A program made the translations under genes and the position numbers. 64,000 nucleotides of DNA from Rhinopithecus roxellana. Lineage: Eukaryota; Chordata; Mammalia; Primates; Cercopithecidae. Positions 23,870-35,960 of this stretch are shown here, in pieces. The first letter of the stretch is position 1; every line of letters begins with the position of its first letter. Below the pieces are notes generated by a model, which saw only the letters and a program-made list of their open reading frames with translations, did not search any database and had not been told where the DNA came from. Location of the stretch: contig NC_044553.1 in the NCBI RefSeq assembly GCF_007565055.1, forward strand, positions 102,709,858 through 102,773,857, in the 5' to 3' direction.

Positions 23870-24140
23870 GGCTGGGCATAGTGACACATAACTGTAATCT
23901 CAAAACTTTAAGAGGCCGAGGCGGGCAAGTCACTTGAGCCCAGGAGTTCAAGACCAGCTTGGGCAATACAGTATGACCCTTAGCCAGGCATGGTGGCACA
24001 CACCTATAGTCCAGCCACCTGGGAGTCTGAAGTGGGAGGATCTCCTGAGTCTCAGACGTCTAGGCTGCAGCAGGCTGTGATTATGCCACTGCACTGCAGC
24101 CTTGGTGACAGAATGAGACCCTGTCTCAAAAAAAAGAAAA
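23870..24140 (+). mobile_element. Alu (AluJ-like), second copy of a tandem pair
   Basis: A second Alu starts 19 bases after the first ends, in the same orientation ('ggctgggcatagtgacacat'). Its left arm has a deletion around the linker (the body jumps from 'caatacagtatgaccc' to 'ttagccaggcatgg'). It is more diverged than its neighbour, so it was probably there first. Confidence 0.88.
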
Positions 24141-24199
24141 TCACCAAATCCTACATAATCTATATACCACAGGAATCTTAGAAATAATATGTGGGCTGC

Positions 24200-24790
24200 A
24201 AGTGAACTTTTTAATTCTCAAAGGCAATACAAAAAGGATATGAAGTTAAAAAAATAAAAAGTTGTTCCTTTCTTTTCCCCTAGTCTCCTCAATCCCATTC
24301 CCCACTGGTGGCCTTAATAGTCTCTCACATATTTTTACCAATTTTTAAAAATTCATATGCAAGCACATCATCTTTTAAATCACAAATAAAATCATACAAT
24401 ATATTTACTATTTTAAACTTGTTTTTATTCACCTCAGTGTATGTGGCTATTGCTCCATGCCCTACACATGGGTTTATCTCATTCTTCTAGAGCTGCAAAA
24501 GATATTATATAATATAGTATTATAGATATAACCACTACAATGTTGACAGATATGTAGGTAATTTTTATTTAATTTCTTTGCTTTTACAAATAATACTTCA
24601 GCAAACATATGGGTTTTTTTTTTTGTTCTTCTATAAGTGTACTTGCAGAATCAATTCCTTGAAGTAGAATTGCTAGATAAAAACACATTTACAATTTTTG
24701 AATTATATTGCCACATTATTGACATAAGAAGTTGTAACCATTTATTTTTCACTGACAATTTTTGAGAGGTGAGGATTTTGACAAGCACTG
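24200..24790 (-). mobile_element. Old L1 fragment, antisense
   Basis: On the + strand it shows the familiar reverse L1 3'-region pattern, including 'acaaataatacttcagcaaac', 'acttgcagaatcaattcc' and 'aagtagaattgctag'. Diverged and lacking ends. Confidence 0.65.
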
Positions 24791-25560
24791 AGACGAGTTC
24801 TGTGTGTGACACATCTGCCTTCTAGTTCATGTCTTCAAACTTGGCTAAACAGAGTTCAGTGGCAGCTGGGAGGCTTAGTGATTATCTCGTGGAAAGAAAT
24901 AATCCTCCTATGGCCTATGTGCTCGGAATAGCAGCTGTGGCTGGGAGGAGCAGCACTGGGATGGGGAGAGAAATAGCTAGGGAAGTACGGCTAGGGAAGT
25001 ATGCCATCAGTTTAGGACTGGGCCTGAGTTTTCACCAAGACCACTTCCTAAAAGCCTTCCTGACAAGGGTGGGGGCTAAAGAGCAAAACCAGGAGCCATT
25101 CCCACAGGCTGTCATAAGAGTGGAGAAGCAGCTACATTAGCACCACGTGCAGCCTCGCTTTCTGCGCACACTCTCCATCTCTGCTCAGATTCTAATCCAC
25201 GTGTGCATTTACCTTTTCTCCATAGCTCATCCTGGCTTTTAGGGAAGTGCTATTCTCAGTCACCTGTGGCTGCTCATCAGTGGGCAGGAGTTCTCTAGGC
25301 TTCCTCTCTATTTTACCACTTAGTTTGTCTCTGCGTGATTAACCCAGAAAATTTGCCCGACATTGACCCAGTCCCCGGATTTGAAGAGACAGTCTCATCC
25401 TTGAAACTTTGACTCCTTATTCAATACTTTTATCTTTATAAGTCCTGTTTTCATCTTGAAATAGAAACTGGGAAGTGCCTCTTAATCTACACCTAGATCT
25501 CAGCCTTTACGTTGAGGGGTTACTTGAATGTTCTCAGGGTTGCAGTTACACTAGAAGTTT
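24791..25560. other. Unique DNA, no gene recognised
   Basis: Contains a 103-codon frame at 24829-25140 with no recognisable domain, no splice context and no supporting neighbour. I regard it as chance. Confidence 0.5.
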
Positions 25561-25564
25561 GGTT

Positions 25565-25690
25565 TGTATTTAGCATTAACATGCTAGGCACTATGGTAGC
25601 CCCTGTGGGTGCAAAGATGAATAAAACACAGTTCATGCCTTCAGAAGTGTATACCATGGTGAGGAGGAAGCACTAACAAATGCAAGCCAC
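25565..25690 (+). repeat. Ancient interspersed repeat fragment
   Basis: 'aacatgctaggcactatggt' followed by 'gcaaagatgaataaaacaca' and 'catgccttcagaa' is the common old mammalian repeat pattern of a variable followed by a conserved block. Family uncertain (L2/MER-type). Confidence 0.4.
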
Positions 25691-25719
25691 TCTGAGAAGC
25701 ATTAGAACAGAAGTATTTA

Positions 25720-26165
25720 ATTAAAAAATTCTATGAAGTCTCAATTCTGGAAATTTATCCTACAGACATACAAAAGGACTTATAGACAAGTTGTTCACTG
25801 TAGCATTGCATGTTATGTGAAGAGTTAAGAAACACCCTGTCAACAAGGACATTTTATGAGTCCTATATACTGACATGGAGTGATCTTCGGGATATATTTT
25901 ATATGAGCAATCAAGCTGCAGAAGACATATGGTGTATGTTGCTTTTTGTGTAAGAAATCTAGGAAATAAAAATATGCATTAATGCTTGTATATACATAAA
26001 AACATTGGAAGAGCCCGGAGGAACAAAGGGCAAGTGTTAACCTATAGGGGGCATCAGGGATTAGGGGGGTGGATAGGAAAAGGGAACATAATACAGCTTT
26101 TCAATGTATATGTTTTAATGTCATTTTAATTCTTGGGCTACGTGATTGCATTATCTAGTCAAAAA
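25720..26165 (+). mobile_element. Old L1 3'-end fragment
   Basis: The order 'ctggaaatttatcctacaga', 'aaaaggacttatagacaag', 'gttcactgtagcattgca' and later 'ggggtggataggaaaaggga' is the forward 3' portion of a mammalian-wide L1. Confidence 0.65.
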
Positions 26166-26446
26166 TAGCATATTCAAAACTTACATAGTAAAATAAGATT
26201 TCCCCCTCTTCAACCTCTGCATTTCCCGAGGTGTTTGGAAGTCCTTGGCTACATTTATCTGGGATAAAGAACATTACAGGGGACTGGACAAGGGAGGCTC
26301 CAAACAGGATAAAGAAATTTTCTTAGAGTCCACTGAATTTTTCTTACCACATTCATAAATCCACTATCTCATGGAGATGATTTTGAGCAGAGCTAGGGGA
26401 AAGAATAGATATTCTTCACAAAATTCTGAGAGATGGAATTTCTGGG

Positions 26447-26766
26447 TTTTTGTTTTGTTTTGTTTGAGACAGAGTCTCCTTCTTGTCACCTGGGCTGGAG
26501 TACAGTGGTGCTATCTCAGCTCACTGCAACCTCTGCCTGCTGGATTCACGTGATTCTCCTGTCTCAGCCTCCCAAGCAGCTGGGACTACAGGCATGTGCC
26601 ACCTCACCTGGCTAATTTTTTGTTTTGTTTTGTTTTGGTATTTTTAGTAGAGATGGGGTATTGCCATGTTGGCCAGACTGGTCTCGAACTCCTGACTTCA
26701 GATCATCTGCCTGCCTCGGCCTCCCAAAGTGTTGGGATTACAGGCGTGAGCCACAGCACCCAACCT
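26447..26766 (-). mobile_element. Alu (AluS-like), antisense
   Basis: Reverse Alu with a (TTTTG)n tail complement at 26447-26463 and a second (TTTTG)n expansion in the middle linker at 26619-26639. Flanks share AATTTCT (target-site duplication remnants near 26436 and 26769). Confidence 0.9.
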
Positions 26767-26979
26767 GAAATTTCTTATAAACAGGATACATGTAAGATAT
26801 GGGAATAATTTCAGATGTTTCATTCTTTTAGCATCCTATAGGCAAGGCTGTGAGAGTGGCCACTTCAGGTTTCCCATGATGATGTGGTAGGAAAGGCATG
26901 ACTTACCCATACCTTGAGTTGAGCTGCTTAAGTCATGAGGCTGAGCAATGTGAAACTTTTCTTCCTAAAGCTTTAAATA

Positions 26980-27271
26980 GGCTGGGCATGGTGGCTCGCG
27001 CCTATAATTCCAGCACTTTGAGAAGCCAAGGTGGGAGAATCACTTGAGCCCAGGAATTAGAGACCAGCCTGAGCAACAAAGTGAGACCCTGTTTCTATAA
27101 GAAATCAAAACATTAGTGGGGCGTGGGGGCATGGGTCTGTAGTTCCAGTTATACGGGAGGTGGAGGCAGGAGGATTGTTTGAGCCCAGGAGGTGGAGTCT
27201 GCAGTGAGCCATGACCGGGCCACTGCACTCCAGCCTGGGTAACAGAGCAAGACCCTGTCATACACACACAA
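26980..27271 (+). mobile_element. Alu (AluJ-like), full length
   Basis: Dimer with a 13-base target-site duplication AAAGCTTTAAATA at 26967-26979 and 27272-27284. The tail is a CACA-rich remnant instead of a pure A run. Many substitutions indicate an old J-type copy. Confidence 0.92.
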
Positions 27272-27284
27272 AAAGCTTTAAATA

Positions 27285-28627
27285 AAGGTTTCATGCCGAT
27301 CAATGAATAAGAGAAATTGGCTGCCTTACCAAGTAAATGCCTCTTTTATTTAACAAAGATGTGTCCCATAAATTTTCTAGAACATCACATTAAAGTGATT
27401 TATAGAAAGGTTGTGGGATAGAATTAGATCTTGAGAATTCTCTGGTCTCTTCCATAAAGTGAAATCAGGAAGTTTTGAAAGAAGGTGGTAGAGAATAAAT
27501 AACTTGTGAGGAAAAATGTTTATGATGATTTCATGATTATAATGTCAGAAGATTGTTAAAGAGTGATATAATCATCACAGGAGCCACACAAGGACATAAA
27601 AGGCCCCTGGTGGATGAGGAGGACTTTACTTCCCTGTACATCTCTGCACCAAAGCTCATTACTACTATGACTTCCCTGACTTTCCAGTTCATTTTAGTCC
27701 TTTTTGGCCATAAGACTATACCCAGGTGATAAGCTCTGGTTACCCAGGAAGCATGGGGGTAGGTGAGCATGAAGGGGTGATTCCCTGCCTTCCATTCACC
27801 AGTTTCTCTCATTGCTTCCCTCATCCCCCACAAATTTCATCTCTCAGCTGGTCTCAAATCAGTCCTGTGACAAGAGTCTGAAAAATCCTAGTGATTTAGG
27901 AATGAGGCTTTCAGATATGATAAAGTGACCATATAACATATCTAGCCTACACCTAGTATCAGTTTCTTTTTTGAAGTACTAGTGAGTCATTTTATTTTTA
28001 TGTGATTATCACACAAATGTGAACATGTTAAGCAAGTTATTGCTAGCAATCAGGACCACTTGTTACATAACATCAGTAAGAGGGACTCAGGTGAGAAACA
28101 ACTCTGATTATAGGTATTTAGCCCAAATGTACATCAGTTGTAACTCCTTCAATGTATTCTTTTAGCAGCTAACTGAAATACTTTATCAGTGAAAGTCTTG
28201 ACACAACAGTTACACAAACATACACATAAGAACATGGGGAAATTAAATAAGACTTATAATATACACCTTAACAAAATGATGGCTTAATTTGTACTCCCTT
28301 TGTAATTTTAACTAAATATTGTGGTGAGTAGTTCTTACTTTAAATCCTAAGTATATGGGCATTTATTACACACAATATGAAAATACTTCAGGAGGCTTGT
28401 GATTAACGCTGTGGTATTCAGGCACAGTTTATAGAGACTTTCAATCAAAGACAAAAGGCCCAAGCAGATGATGAAACACTTAAAAAAGATGTATGTATAC
28501 AACCAAGGACTTAATTCAGACTTTCTCATTTTAGCTCAGTTCTAGTTCTTGGCTTATCAGGGATGGCCCCAAGGAAGTATTCTCTGAGCCTGGCCCAGGG
28601 ATGCCCTATGAATTAGCCCCTAGGGTA
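27285..28627. other. Intergenic DNA, no gene seen
   Basis: No clear repeat and no credible exon. The 98-codon reverse frame at 27537-27833 has no domain. Confidence 0.5.
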
Positions 28628-28815
28628 GGTTGACCAGAAAAAGTACAGGATGTTCAGTTAAATTTAATTCCAGATAAAGAGTAAAACATTTTAAGTATAA
28701 ATATGTCTCAAATATTGAATGTAACATACTACATTTAAAAGTTAGTTGTTTATTAGAAATTCAAATGTAATTGGACATTTTTTATTTTCATTTTTTCTAA
28801 ATCTGGCATCCCACG
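28628..28815. repeat. Palindromic DNA-transposon-like relic
   Basis: The left part (from 'accagaaaaagtacaggatg') and the reverse complement of the right part (ending 'ttctaaatctggcatccca') are related over most of the element, so it folds on itself about a centre near 28720. This is the structure of a non-autonomous, fold-back type element. Family name not assigned. Confidence 0.55.
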
Positions 28816-28966
28816 GGTGCTGAAGAACACTCAAATACCTCCTTTCCCCGCCCGCCATGACTGAACTTGGATCTTTCAATCATACAGACACATGCTTAAA
28901 TTCTTATGTACTCACTCTCTGAGATAAAATGCCTTACAGATTTGAAATCCTCAAATCCAGAATTTC

Positions 28967-29267
28967 TTTTTTTTTTTTTTTTTTGAGATGGAGTCTCACT
29001 CTGTCGCCCAGGCTAGAGTGCAGTGACGTGATCTTGGCTCACTGCAAGCTCTGCCTCCCGGGTTCACACCATTCTCCTGCCTCAGCCTCCGGAGTAGCTG
29101 GGACTACAGGCGCCCCCTACCATGTCTGGCTAATTGTTTTTGTATTTTTAGCAGAGACGTGGTTTCACCGTGTTAGCCAGTATGGTCTCCATCTCCTGAC
29201 CTCGTGATCCGCCTACTTTGGCCTCCCAAAGTGCTGGGATTACAGGCGTGAGCCATCGCGCCCGGAC
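28967..29267 (-). mobile_element. AluY-like, antisense
   Basis: Full-length reverse Alu with few changes, bounded by a perfect 15-base target-site duplication CAAATCCAGAATTTC at 28952-28966 and 29268-29282. The tail complement is about 16 T. Confidence 0.95.
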
Positions 29268-29514
29268 CAAATCCAGAATTTCAATCTAGCTCTATGGTCT
29301 AGATCTTTTATTGGATATTGCCTATTACCTAAGCTTGTTCCCTCCCCATATAACATTTTGTTTATACCACATATTTTCAAAGACATTTTTAAATATTTGT
29401 TTTTGAAGAGAAACATCAATTGCCTTGCTGCTAAATGTAATACAGAGAACATTTGAACATCTAAGTTTCTTTCTCTCTCTCTCTCCCTGAACTTAAATGT
29501 AATTTTGATTTTTC

Positions 29515-29809
29515 TTTCTTTTTGTTTCAGATGGAGTCTTACTCTGTCACCCAGGCTGGAGTGCAGTGGCACTATCTTGGCTCACTGCAACCTCTGCCTT
29601 CCAGGTTCAAGTGATTCTTATGCCTCAGCCTCCTGGGTAGCTGGGATTACAGGTGCATGCAGCTCACCTGGCTAGTTTTTGTATTTTTAGTAGAGACGGG
29701 GTTTTGCCATGTTGGCCAGGCCAGTCTTGAACCCCTGACCTCAAGTGATCCACCTACTTTGGCCTCTCAAAGTGCTGGAATTACAGATATGAGCCACTGC
29801 GCCTGGCCC
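29515..29809 (-). mobile_element. AluS-like, antisense
   Basis: Full-length reverse Alu with a perfect 14-base target-site duplication AATTTTGATTTTTC at 29501-29514 and 29810-29823. Confidence 0.94.
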
Positions 29810-30059
29810 AATTTTGATTTTTCAAAAACATGTTCTTACGGTTTGGTGCTTAAATTTTAAAGAGTAGACAGATGTGAAATGAGATAGGAGAGTGCTTTTC
29901 AGACTAAGTTTGTACCTCTAGATTGGTCTCTTGGAACTGTGGTAAAGGTAGCTACTCAAAGGTTTAATTTAAGATTTTCTCAGTTAAACCAAATGCCACT
30001 ACTACTAAAATACAGGAACTAAAGAAAAGGAACAGCAATTTGGTAGGATAAAGAATAAA

Positions 30060-30260
30060 AACTGTAGAGTTAGCAGATTTGAGATCAAGTCCTAGCTCTG
30101 TACCAGAAGTAGCTGTAAGATCCTAGGCAAGTCATTTAGCCTCTGTGACTTGCCAGTTTCCTCCTCAATACAACAGGGATAGTAGGGCCACCCAAAAGAT
30201 ACATACTATTTGTAGAAATGATTTGTAAACTTCAAGTCCAATCCAGATGCTTGCAGTGGT
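30060..30260 (+). repeat. MIR SINE
   Basis: Forward MIR order: 'gagatcaagtcctagctctg', 'gtagctgtaagatcctaggc', 'aagtcatttagcctctgtg', 'tttcctcctcaatacaacag'. Confidence 0.75.
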
Positions 30261-32239
30261 GATGATGAAGATGATGGTCAAGACATAAACATTACACAAG
30301 TCAATTATTAAAGAGATTTAAATTTTGACTCTCAATTTTTTTACTACCTACTTGGTTCACAAGAACTATATATATAAGAGTATTGTTCTTGTATGGGTTG
30401 AGAAAAGAAAAAAGACACCAAAAACCAACCCAATTTCACGTACTTTTAGAAAACAGCTAACTAAAAGGTTGTGTGTCTAAAAATGGGATGTTTAGAGTAA
30501 AATATTTAGGATCACATTGAAATCATGGATAACAGAGAAGAACACTGAGGAACATTTTGTTTAAAGCCATTTACTTTTATTTTTGGGTCAATACTCATTC
30601 GATACTCAGCCTATTTATTTTATAAAAAGCATTAGCAAGATCTTTTCAGACTCATTTATTATTATTACTGCCATAATCAGCTTGGAGTTTTCAGTGCATA
30701 GTGAAGGCTTTGAGGAGATGTTGAGTGTATCTATTTGTTCAGTGATAATAGAGAGGATGGAGCAAGAGAAGAGGTGGGCTGTATGCCCTAGGGTTCCTTT
30801 TTGGCACTTGTGTCCTATGCTCAAGGAGAAGGGTGGAGGGAGCTCCCAGGCCAGCTCTGGTGAAGACTGTGGGGGTGCTGAGCTATCTGAGCACTGGGTG
30901 CCAACTCTGATTGGAGAGTATTTATCCTTGTTGAATTTTACTTCAGGCTTTATTATGACCAACACATACATGTTACAGAAAACTAGTGAATATAGATAAG
31001 CAAACAAAGAGAACTTAACAGTCACCCCTAACTCTTCCCTGCCCAGAGGTTTGGAATGCTTGTGAGATGCTAGTTTGTGTTGCACTGTATCCCCACGTGA
31101 GTTGTGAGCTCTGTGAGGGAACAGAGTTCATCCTGCTCTGTCAGAATCCCCAAAGAGGCCTATTATGGTGGTCTGCATGGAGGTGTTACTCAACACACTC
31201 ATTTTAACCAAGTCATCTATGTTGGCACTAAAAGTCTTTGTCACCAAATCCTGAGCTCCATCCTTTACAGGGTCTCGAATTGCTTCTCTTTCACTTCCAC
31301 TTCCCACACTTGGTCATAAAAGTAAGGGAGTTGGGGTTCCAGCACTACATTAAAAGTGTCTACCTTTAGAACTCAGGATCATCTGAGGGACTGAGTGGAG
31401 AGGGATCAAGTGGGATAAGTCTGGCCCAGTCATCAAACTTTACTTGTTGGAGTGGAGCAGTTACCCTAAGTACCTCAGGTTGTTTGCCTTTGCTCCAGGT
31501 GCAGATTTCCATGGACTCAGTTCTGGATCCTGGGACAAAGAGTGGATGGTACATAAAAATCAGAAGACACATCTTCACCCAAGCCTCTGAGGCTTTGGCA
31601 AGGCAGGCAATATTGCTTTGGAAATAACTCGATGGAGAGAATAAATAGAAGGAGGCATTCTTCTCCACTGCACCATAAATCACTGAGCAGCATTGGCCCA
31701 TCTGTGCTCTGGGGTATTGGTGGCAGCACCAGTAGAACATGCAGTGGTGGTGGCCAGCAGAGGGGCAAGTGGCCTGGTGCTATACAGGATGTAGTGGTTT
31801 CCAGAGAGGCACAGACATGATAGAGCCCTGAAGTGCAGTGGGATCTAGAAGTATTCCGGTTTACAGTAGATGTGGTTGTACCTGTAGGACACAGTGGTAA
31901 TCAACAGAGAAAAACAAAAGCGTAAGAGTGGCATCTTTCCCAAGAATTATAACCAAGTACTTGCAAGACACAACCCAAGACATGTGCGTTGCATGTGTGT
32001 GTCTGTGTGTGTGCGGAGAAGGGCAAAAACTCTAGAGAGGGCTCCATTGCAGACATCTGACCTGACTTCCTCTTTCCTAAAACCAGCCCTAAAAAGTGTT
32101 ACTAAAGTAATAAAATGGTTGTCCTTTCCAGTCATTTGACTAAACTATTTTTGAACTCACAGCCTTCCTTTGGTGTCCTATAATACTTGAATTGGATTAA
32201 GGAATCTCTGACTCTCTCCCCAGAATTTCTGGGTTAATA
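30261..32239. other. Intergenic DNA, no gene supported
   Basis: Two overlapping frames on opposite strands (138 codons at 30583-30999 and 156 codons at 30615-31085) are the longest here, but both lack domains, and opposite-strand overlap of this kind is expected by chance. Fragments near 31100 resemble an L2 tail. No other repeat recognised with confidence. Confidence 0.45.
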
Positions 32240-32345
32240 ATATTGACCTTGTAGGGTTGTTAGGAGGATTAAACAGTGTAATACTTGTTAAGAGCTCAGC
32301 ACAGTGCCAGGCACATAATAAGCACTTTTCAGTATTAACTCTAAT
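32240..32345 (+). repeat. MIR SINE 3' part
   Basis: 'ttgtagggttgttaggagg', 'attaaacagtgtaata', 'gagctcagcacagtgccagg', 'cacataataagcac' in the forward MIR order. Confidence 0.8.
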
Positions 32346-32759
32346 ATGACTGCTGCCTCAGTTCACCTCCCAGACAGGTCTCATTTTCTGCTTAGTGTGC
32401 TGTGAGAGAGACTTAAGCTTAAATTGTGACTCACCATTAATGTCCTTGGACATATTACTTAATTTCTGGGTAATCTGAATTAATCCTACAAATATGGAGC
32501 CCACTGTGTGCCAAGCATTGTGCCAAGTACTACAGACCCATGTATAAACAGCTCAAACATGCCCCTGCCTACAAAGCGTGCAATGTCTAGGAGGCAGGGG
32601 AGGCAACGAAATGAGCAATTTTAATACAGAGCTGCAAGGAAATCAGATGTGCATATGCCCACTCATCCAACTTGTGTTGGACCAATAGTTAATAGACTCA
32701 TCCAAAAAGTCAGTAAAGTGGAGAGTCATTAAAAATGTTATCTACATGCCTTAAATGTT

Positions 32760-32990
32760 CTATTTCAATTTAAAGAGAGTAGAGGTTGTTAGGAGATGGG
32801 AGCAGGTGAATGTGGAGTGGTTACTCAAGAGTACAGGGCGTTTTTCTGGGGTGATGAACAAGTTTTGAAACTAGACAGAGTTGGTAGTGGCACAGCATCA
32901 TGGCTGCACTAAATGCCATTGACTTGTATATTTTCAAATGGTTAATTGTATGCTATATAAATTTCACTTCAATAAAATATAAACGTATAT
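32760..32990 (+). mobile_element. Old L1 3'-end fragment
   Basis: 'gtggagtggttactcaagag', 'ggggtgatgaacaagttttg', 'aaatggttaattgtatgcta' and 'ttcacttcaataaaata' are the forward end of an L1M-type element. Confidence 0.65.
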
Positions 32991-33539
32991 TATTTTGCCA
33001 ATTTTTTGATGCAAGGCTAAGGACTTTTCCTTAAATATATGTCCAGTAATTGAAGTCCCGGTCATCTTTCTGATATAAACCACATCCGTAATATATACAC
33101 ATGTTTTATTTCTATTTTAATTTCTTTAAATTGGATACTGACAAATCTATGTCAGAGTAGAATCTGTTTAGATGTTTAATGATTTCTTTCCATTTCCAAT
33201 TTTATATCCATGAGAGTAACTTTTAGAAGTTTACATTTATGTCTTTGTACATTATAGAAACAACTTTCTGTACTTATATTTTATGAATTTACATAAGATT
33301 TCCTCAAATAACATAGCTATAACCATAGTAAAACTATTATAAAATAATTTAGACCAAACACATCTGACTCTTGGTAGGCATACAATGCAATTCAACTGGT
33401 GAGAGCAGTAGTAAGATGAGTGTATAGACAGCAGCTTATCAGCTTTGAGCATTGGGGAGGGCAGGGCAGTAGTCAGTGTGCTTTACAAACGAAATTACAT
33501 GTATCAAGTAAGCTGGTTAAATAGAGGCCACTTTAAGAG

Positions 33540-34530
33540 CATTTGTAATACAGTGGATGTCCAGAAGAAGGATGCTTAACCTGGACTGGGGATTGAGGAA
33601 CGTCTTTCCAAGGGAAGTGACATAAGTTGAGATCTAAAGGTGTGGAAGGACTTAGCCAGAAGAAAAGTCAGAAGAACTGTTTCAAGCACTGGAAACAACC
33701 AGAGAGAGAAGAGAGGAGCATTGGAGTAACAGCAAGAAGTATTGCTGGAGTGTGGCGTGCAGAAGGGGATGTGTTGAAGATGAAACTTGGAGAGGATCGT
33801 GTTAACCATGTTAAGAAGTTTAGACTTCATTTTAGGGACAGTGGAAAGCCATGGAAAATTTTTAAGTAGAGGACTGACAAAATCAGACTTGTGTTTTAGA
33901 AAGATCCCCTGGACTGCATTCCAGGGACCAGAATAGAGATGGTGGTAGGGCAGTGGAAGCGTGAAGGGTAGGGAAGTCCAGTGACGGGGCTACCAAGGGA
34001 GTGGTGAAATGAGCCTAGTACTATAGGGATAGAGAAGAGTACACATCAGCTCTGAGAGGCAGGTAGGGGGTAGACTGTATAGGGGTTTAGTGGCCGAGTG
34101 TATTTGGGGGTGAAGGAAAGAAGGAAGACCAGCTTTGGTGATGGTGTCATTTGCTGAAATAGAGAACATGGAACAAGAGTAGCTTTGGAAAGATGAGGTA
34201 AACTTAGAATATATTGAATTTGAGGTCTAATGAAGCTGTGGGATGTCCATTAAGTAGCTAGACATATAACTCTAAAACTGGATCTCAGCGGTTAAAGGGG
34301 CCAAAAAGTCATATAAGGTAAGGAATGGAAAGGATGCAATGAATTTTATCAATGAGGAGGTCCCTGGTAACATTGGTGAAAGCAGCTTTAGAAAGCAGGT
34401 AGGCACATGAGCTCAATGGTAATGGGCTAGGGAGCGTGTGGGCATGAGGAAATGACCATGGGTACTTAATCATTTAGAGAATTTGGGATTTGAAGGGGAG
34501 GACGGAGTAGGGGAATTTCCAGAATAGCTG
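33540..34530 (+). repeat. Ancient interspersed repeat, family not assigned
   Basis: Same old repeat type as 14930-15500: 'gacttcattttagggacagt', 'ggaaagccatgg', 'aggactgacaaaatcagact', 'tttagaaagatcccctgg' in order. The open frames on both strands (33576-33869) fall inside it. Confidence 0.45.
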
Positions 34531-34709
34531 AAAGAAGAGTAGGGGATGAAGAACGTATTTAAGCATTACTAAGATGAGTCAGTAGAAAGGTAAAGGCTGC
34601 AAACGTAAGGGAGGAAATAATGAAGGGGTTAAACACAGAAACCCACACTTAGTATGGAACGCTGTTGTAAGGGGATAAGTGAGTAAGCCCATGTAAAGCA
34701 TTATGCTTT

Positions 34710-34953
34710 GCCGGGCACAGTGGCCCACGTCTGTAATCCCAACACTTTGGGAGGCCGAGGCAGGCAGATAGCTTGCGCTCAGGAGTTCAAGACCAGCCCG
34801 GGCAACATGACAAAACCCTGTCTCTGCAAAAAACACTAAAATTAGCTGGGCATGGTGGTTCACGCCTGTAGTCACAGCTACTTGGGAGGCTGAGGCATGG
34901 GAATCCCTTGAGCCCAGGAGGTTGAGGCTGCAGTGAGTGGTGACTGCGCCATT
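34710..34953 (+). mobile_element. AluJ-like, 3'-truncated
   Basis: Starts 'gccgggcacagtggcccacg' and runs into the right arm, but stops at 'gactgcgccattg' and passes directly to non-Alu sequence without an A tail. The 3' end was lost after insertion. Confidence 0.9.
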
Positions 34954-35559
34954 GTTCGTTCCTTTCATTCTCTATATTCTCTATGCACTGCCCATCCCCC
35001 ATTTTGTTTCATCTGTGCCCTGATATAGTTACTCTGGCCTGTGCCTTTTTGGCTGCATACCTGTGGTTTTGGATAGTTACCCATGCAATTCTGGATGGAC
35101 ATCTAGGTTTAGAAACTAGTAGAGATTGGTCTAATGACTTGCCTGTCCCCTCTTCCCATATATGGCCTCAGCAAATCCCATTTCTCAAATGTGTACTCTC
35201 ATTTTCACTGTCATGTTTAGCTGCTCAGCAGAGGTGATGGGCTACTAATCACACCTGAGTCATCTCATGTACTCTTTCAGACTTCAAACTACCTTAGCTT
35301 TCCAGTTTTTCAACTAAGCTAAGATGGGAGGTTTCTGTTCATTGTGGAAAGAGGCTCTTTTCTCCTCATAGACGTATTCCAATGTTTATCTTTAATTATT
35401 AACAAGAATTATTAAATGCTTAGTTCATTGCTTGCACACGGTATTCAAAAAACTGAATTTTCCTTTCCTGAGTTCTGTTTGACACATTTCATTTCCTCAT
35501 TGCTCACCTCTTAGCCATTTTTCTGCCATACAGGCCCTCCTCCTCATGCCCTCTTTTTT
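34954..35559. other. Intergenic DNA, no gene seen
   Basis: No repeat family recognised with confidence and no credible exon. Confidence 0.5.
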
Positions 35560-35960
35560 TTTTTTCTTAGCATTTCAATATGTTTCTTTCCAATTATTTC
35601 TATGCTTTGGAAAAATATAATTGAAAAATTACTGCATGTCCTTTTTTCACTTGCTATTTTAACATAACTATTTTCCTGTTAAAATTATTAACTATAATTT
35701 TGATAACTGCTAGATATAGCAGCTATACCAAGCTTCATCTGGCCATTTTCCTATAATCAAACATTTAGGTGCTCATGTGTTTACACATACATTTTTGTTC
35801 ACATTGTTTATTATTTCCCTACCTGAGGCTTCTAGAAGTGGGATTACAATGGTAAGCATTTTAAGAGGAATACAAAAGCTAGTTTCATATTAAGAACTGA
35901 TACCACATTAAGAAGTGATACTGCTGTTTTCTCACCAGCAGACTACTAACTTTTCAAGTC
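35560..35960 (-). mobile_element. Old L1 fragment, antisense
   Basis: The + strand has 'ttcatctggccattttccta', 'catttaggtgctcatg', 'cttctagaagtgggattaca' in the order of a reverse L1 3' region. Strongly diverged. Confidence 0.55.

Noticed and set aside
24829..25140. 103-codon open frame
   Set aside because: No domain, no splice or promoter context, and no recognised family. Length is within chance for 64 kb in six frames.
30583..31085. Two overlapping open frames on opposite strands (138 and 156 codons)
   Set aside because: Opposite-strand overlap and lack of domains indicate chance. No exon structure.
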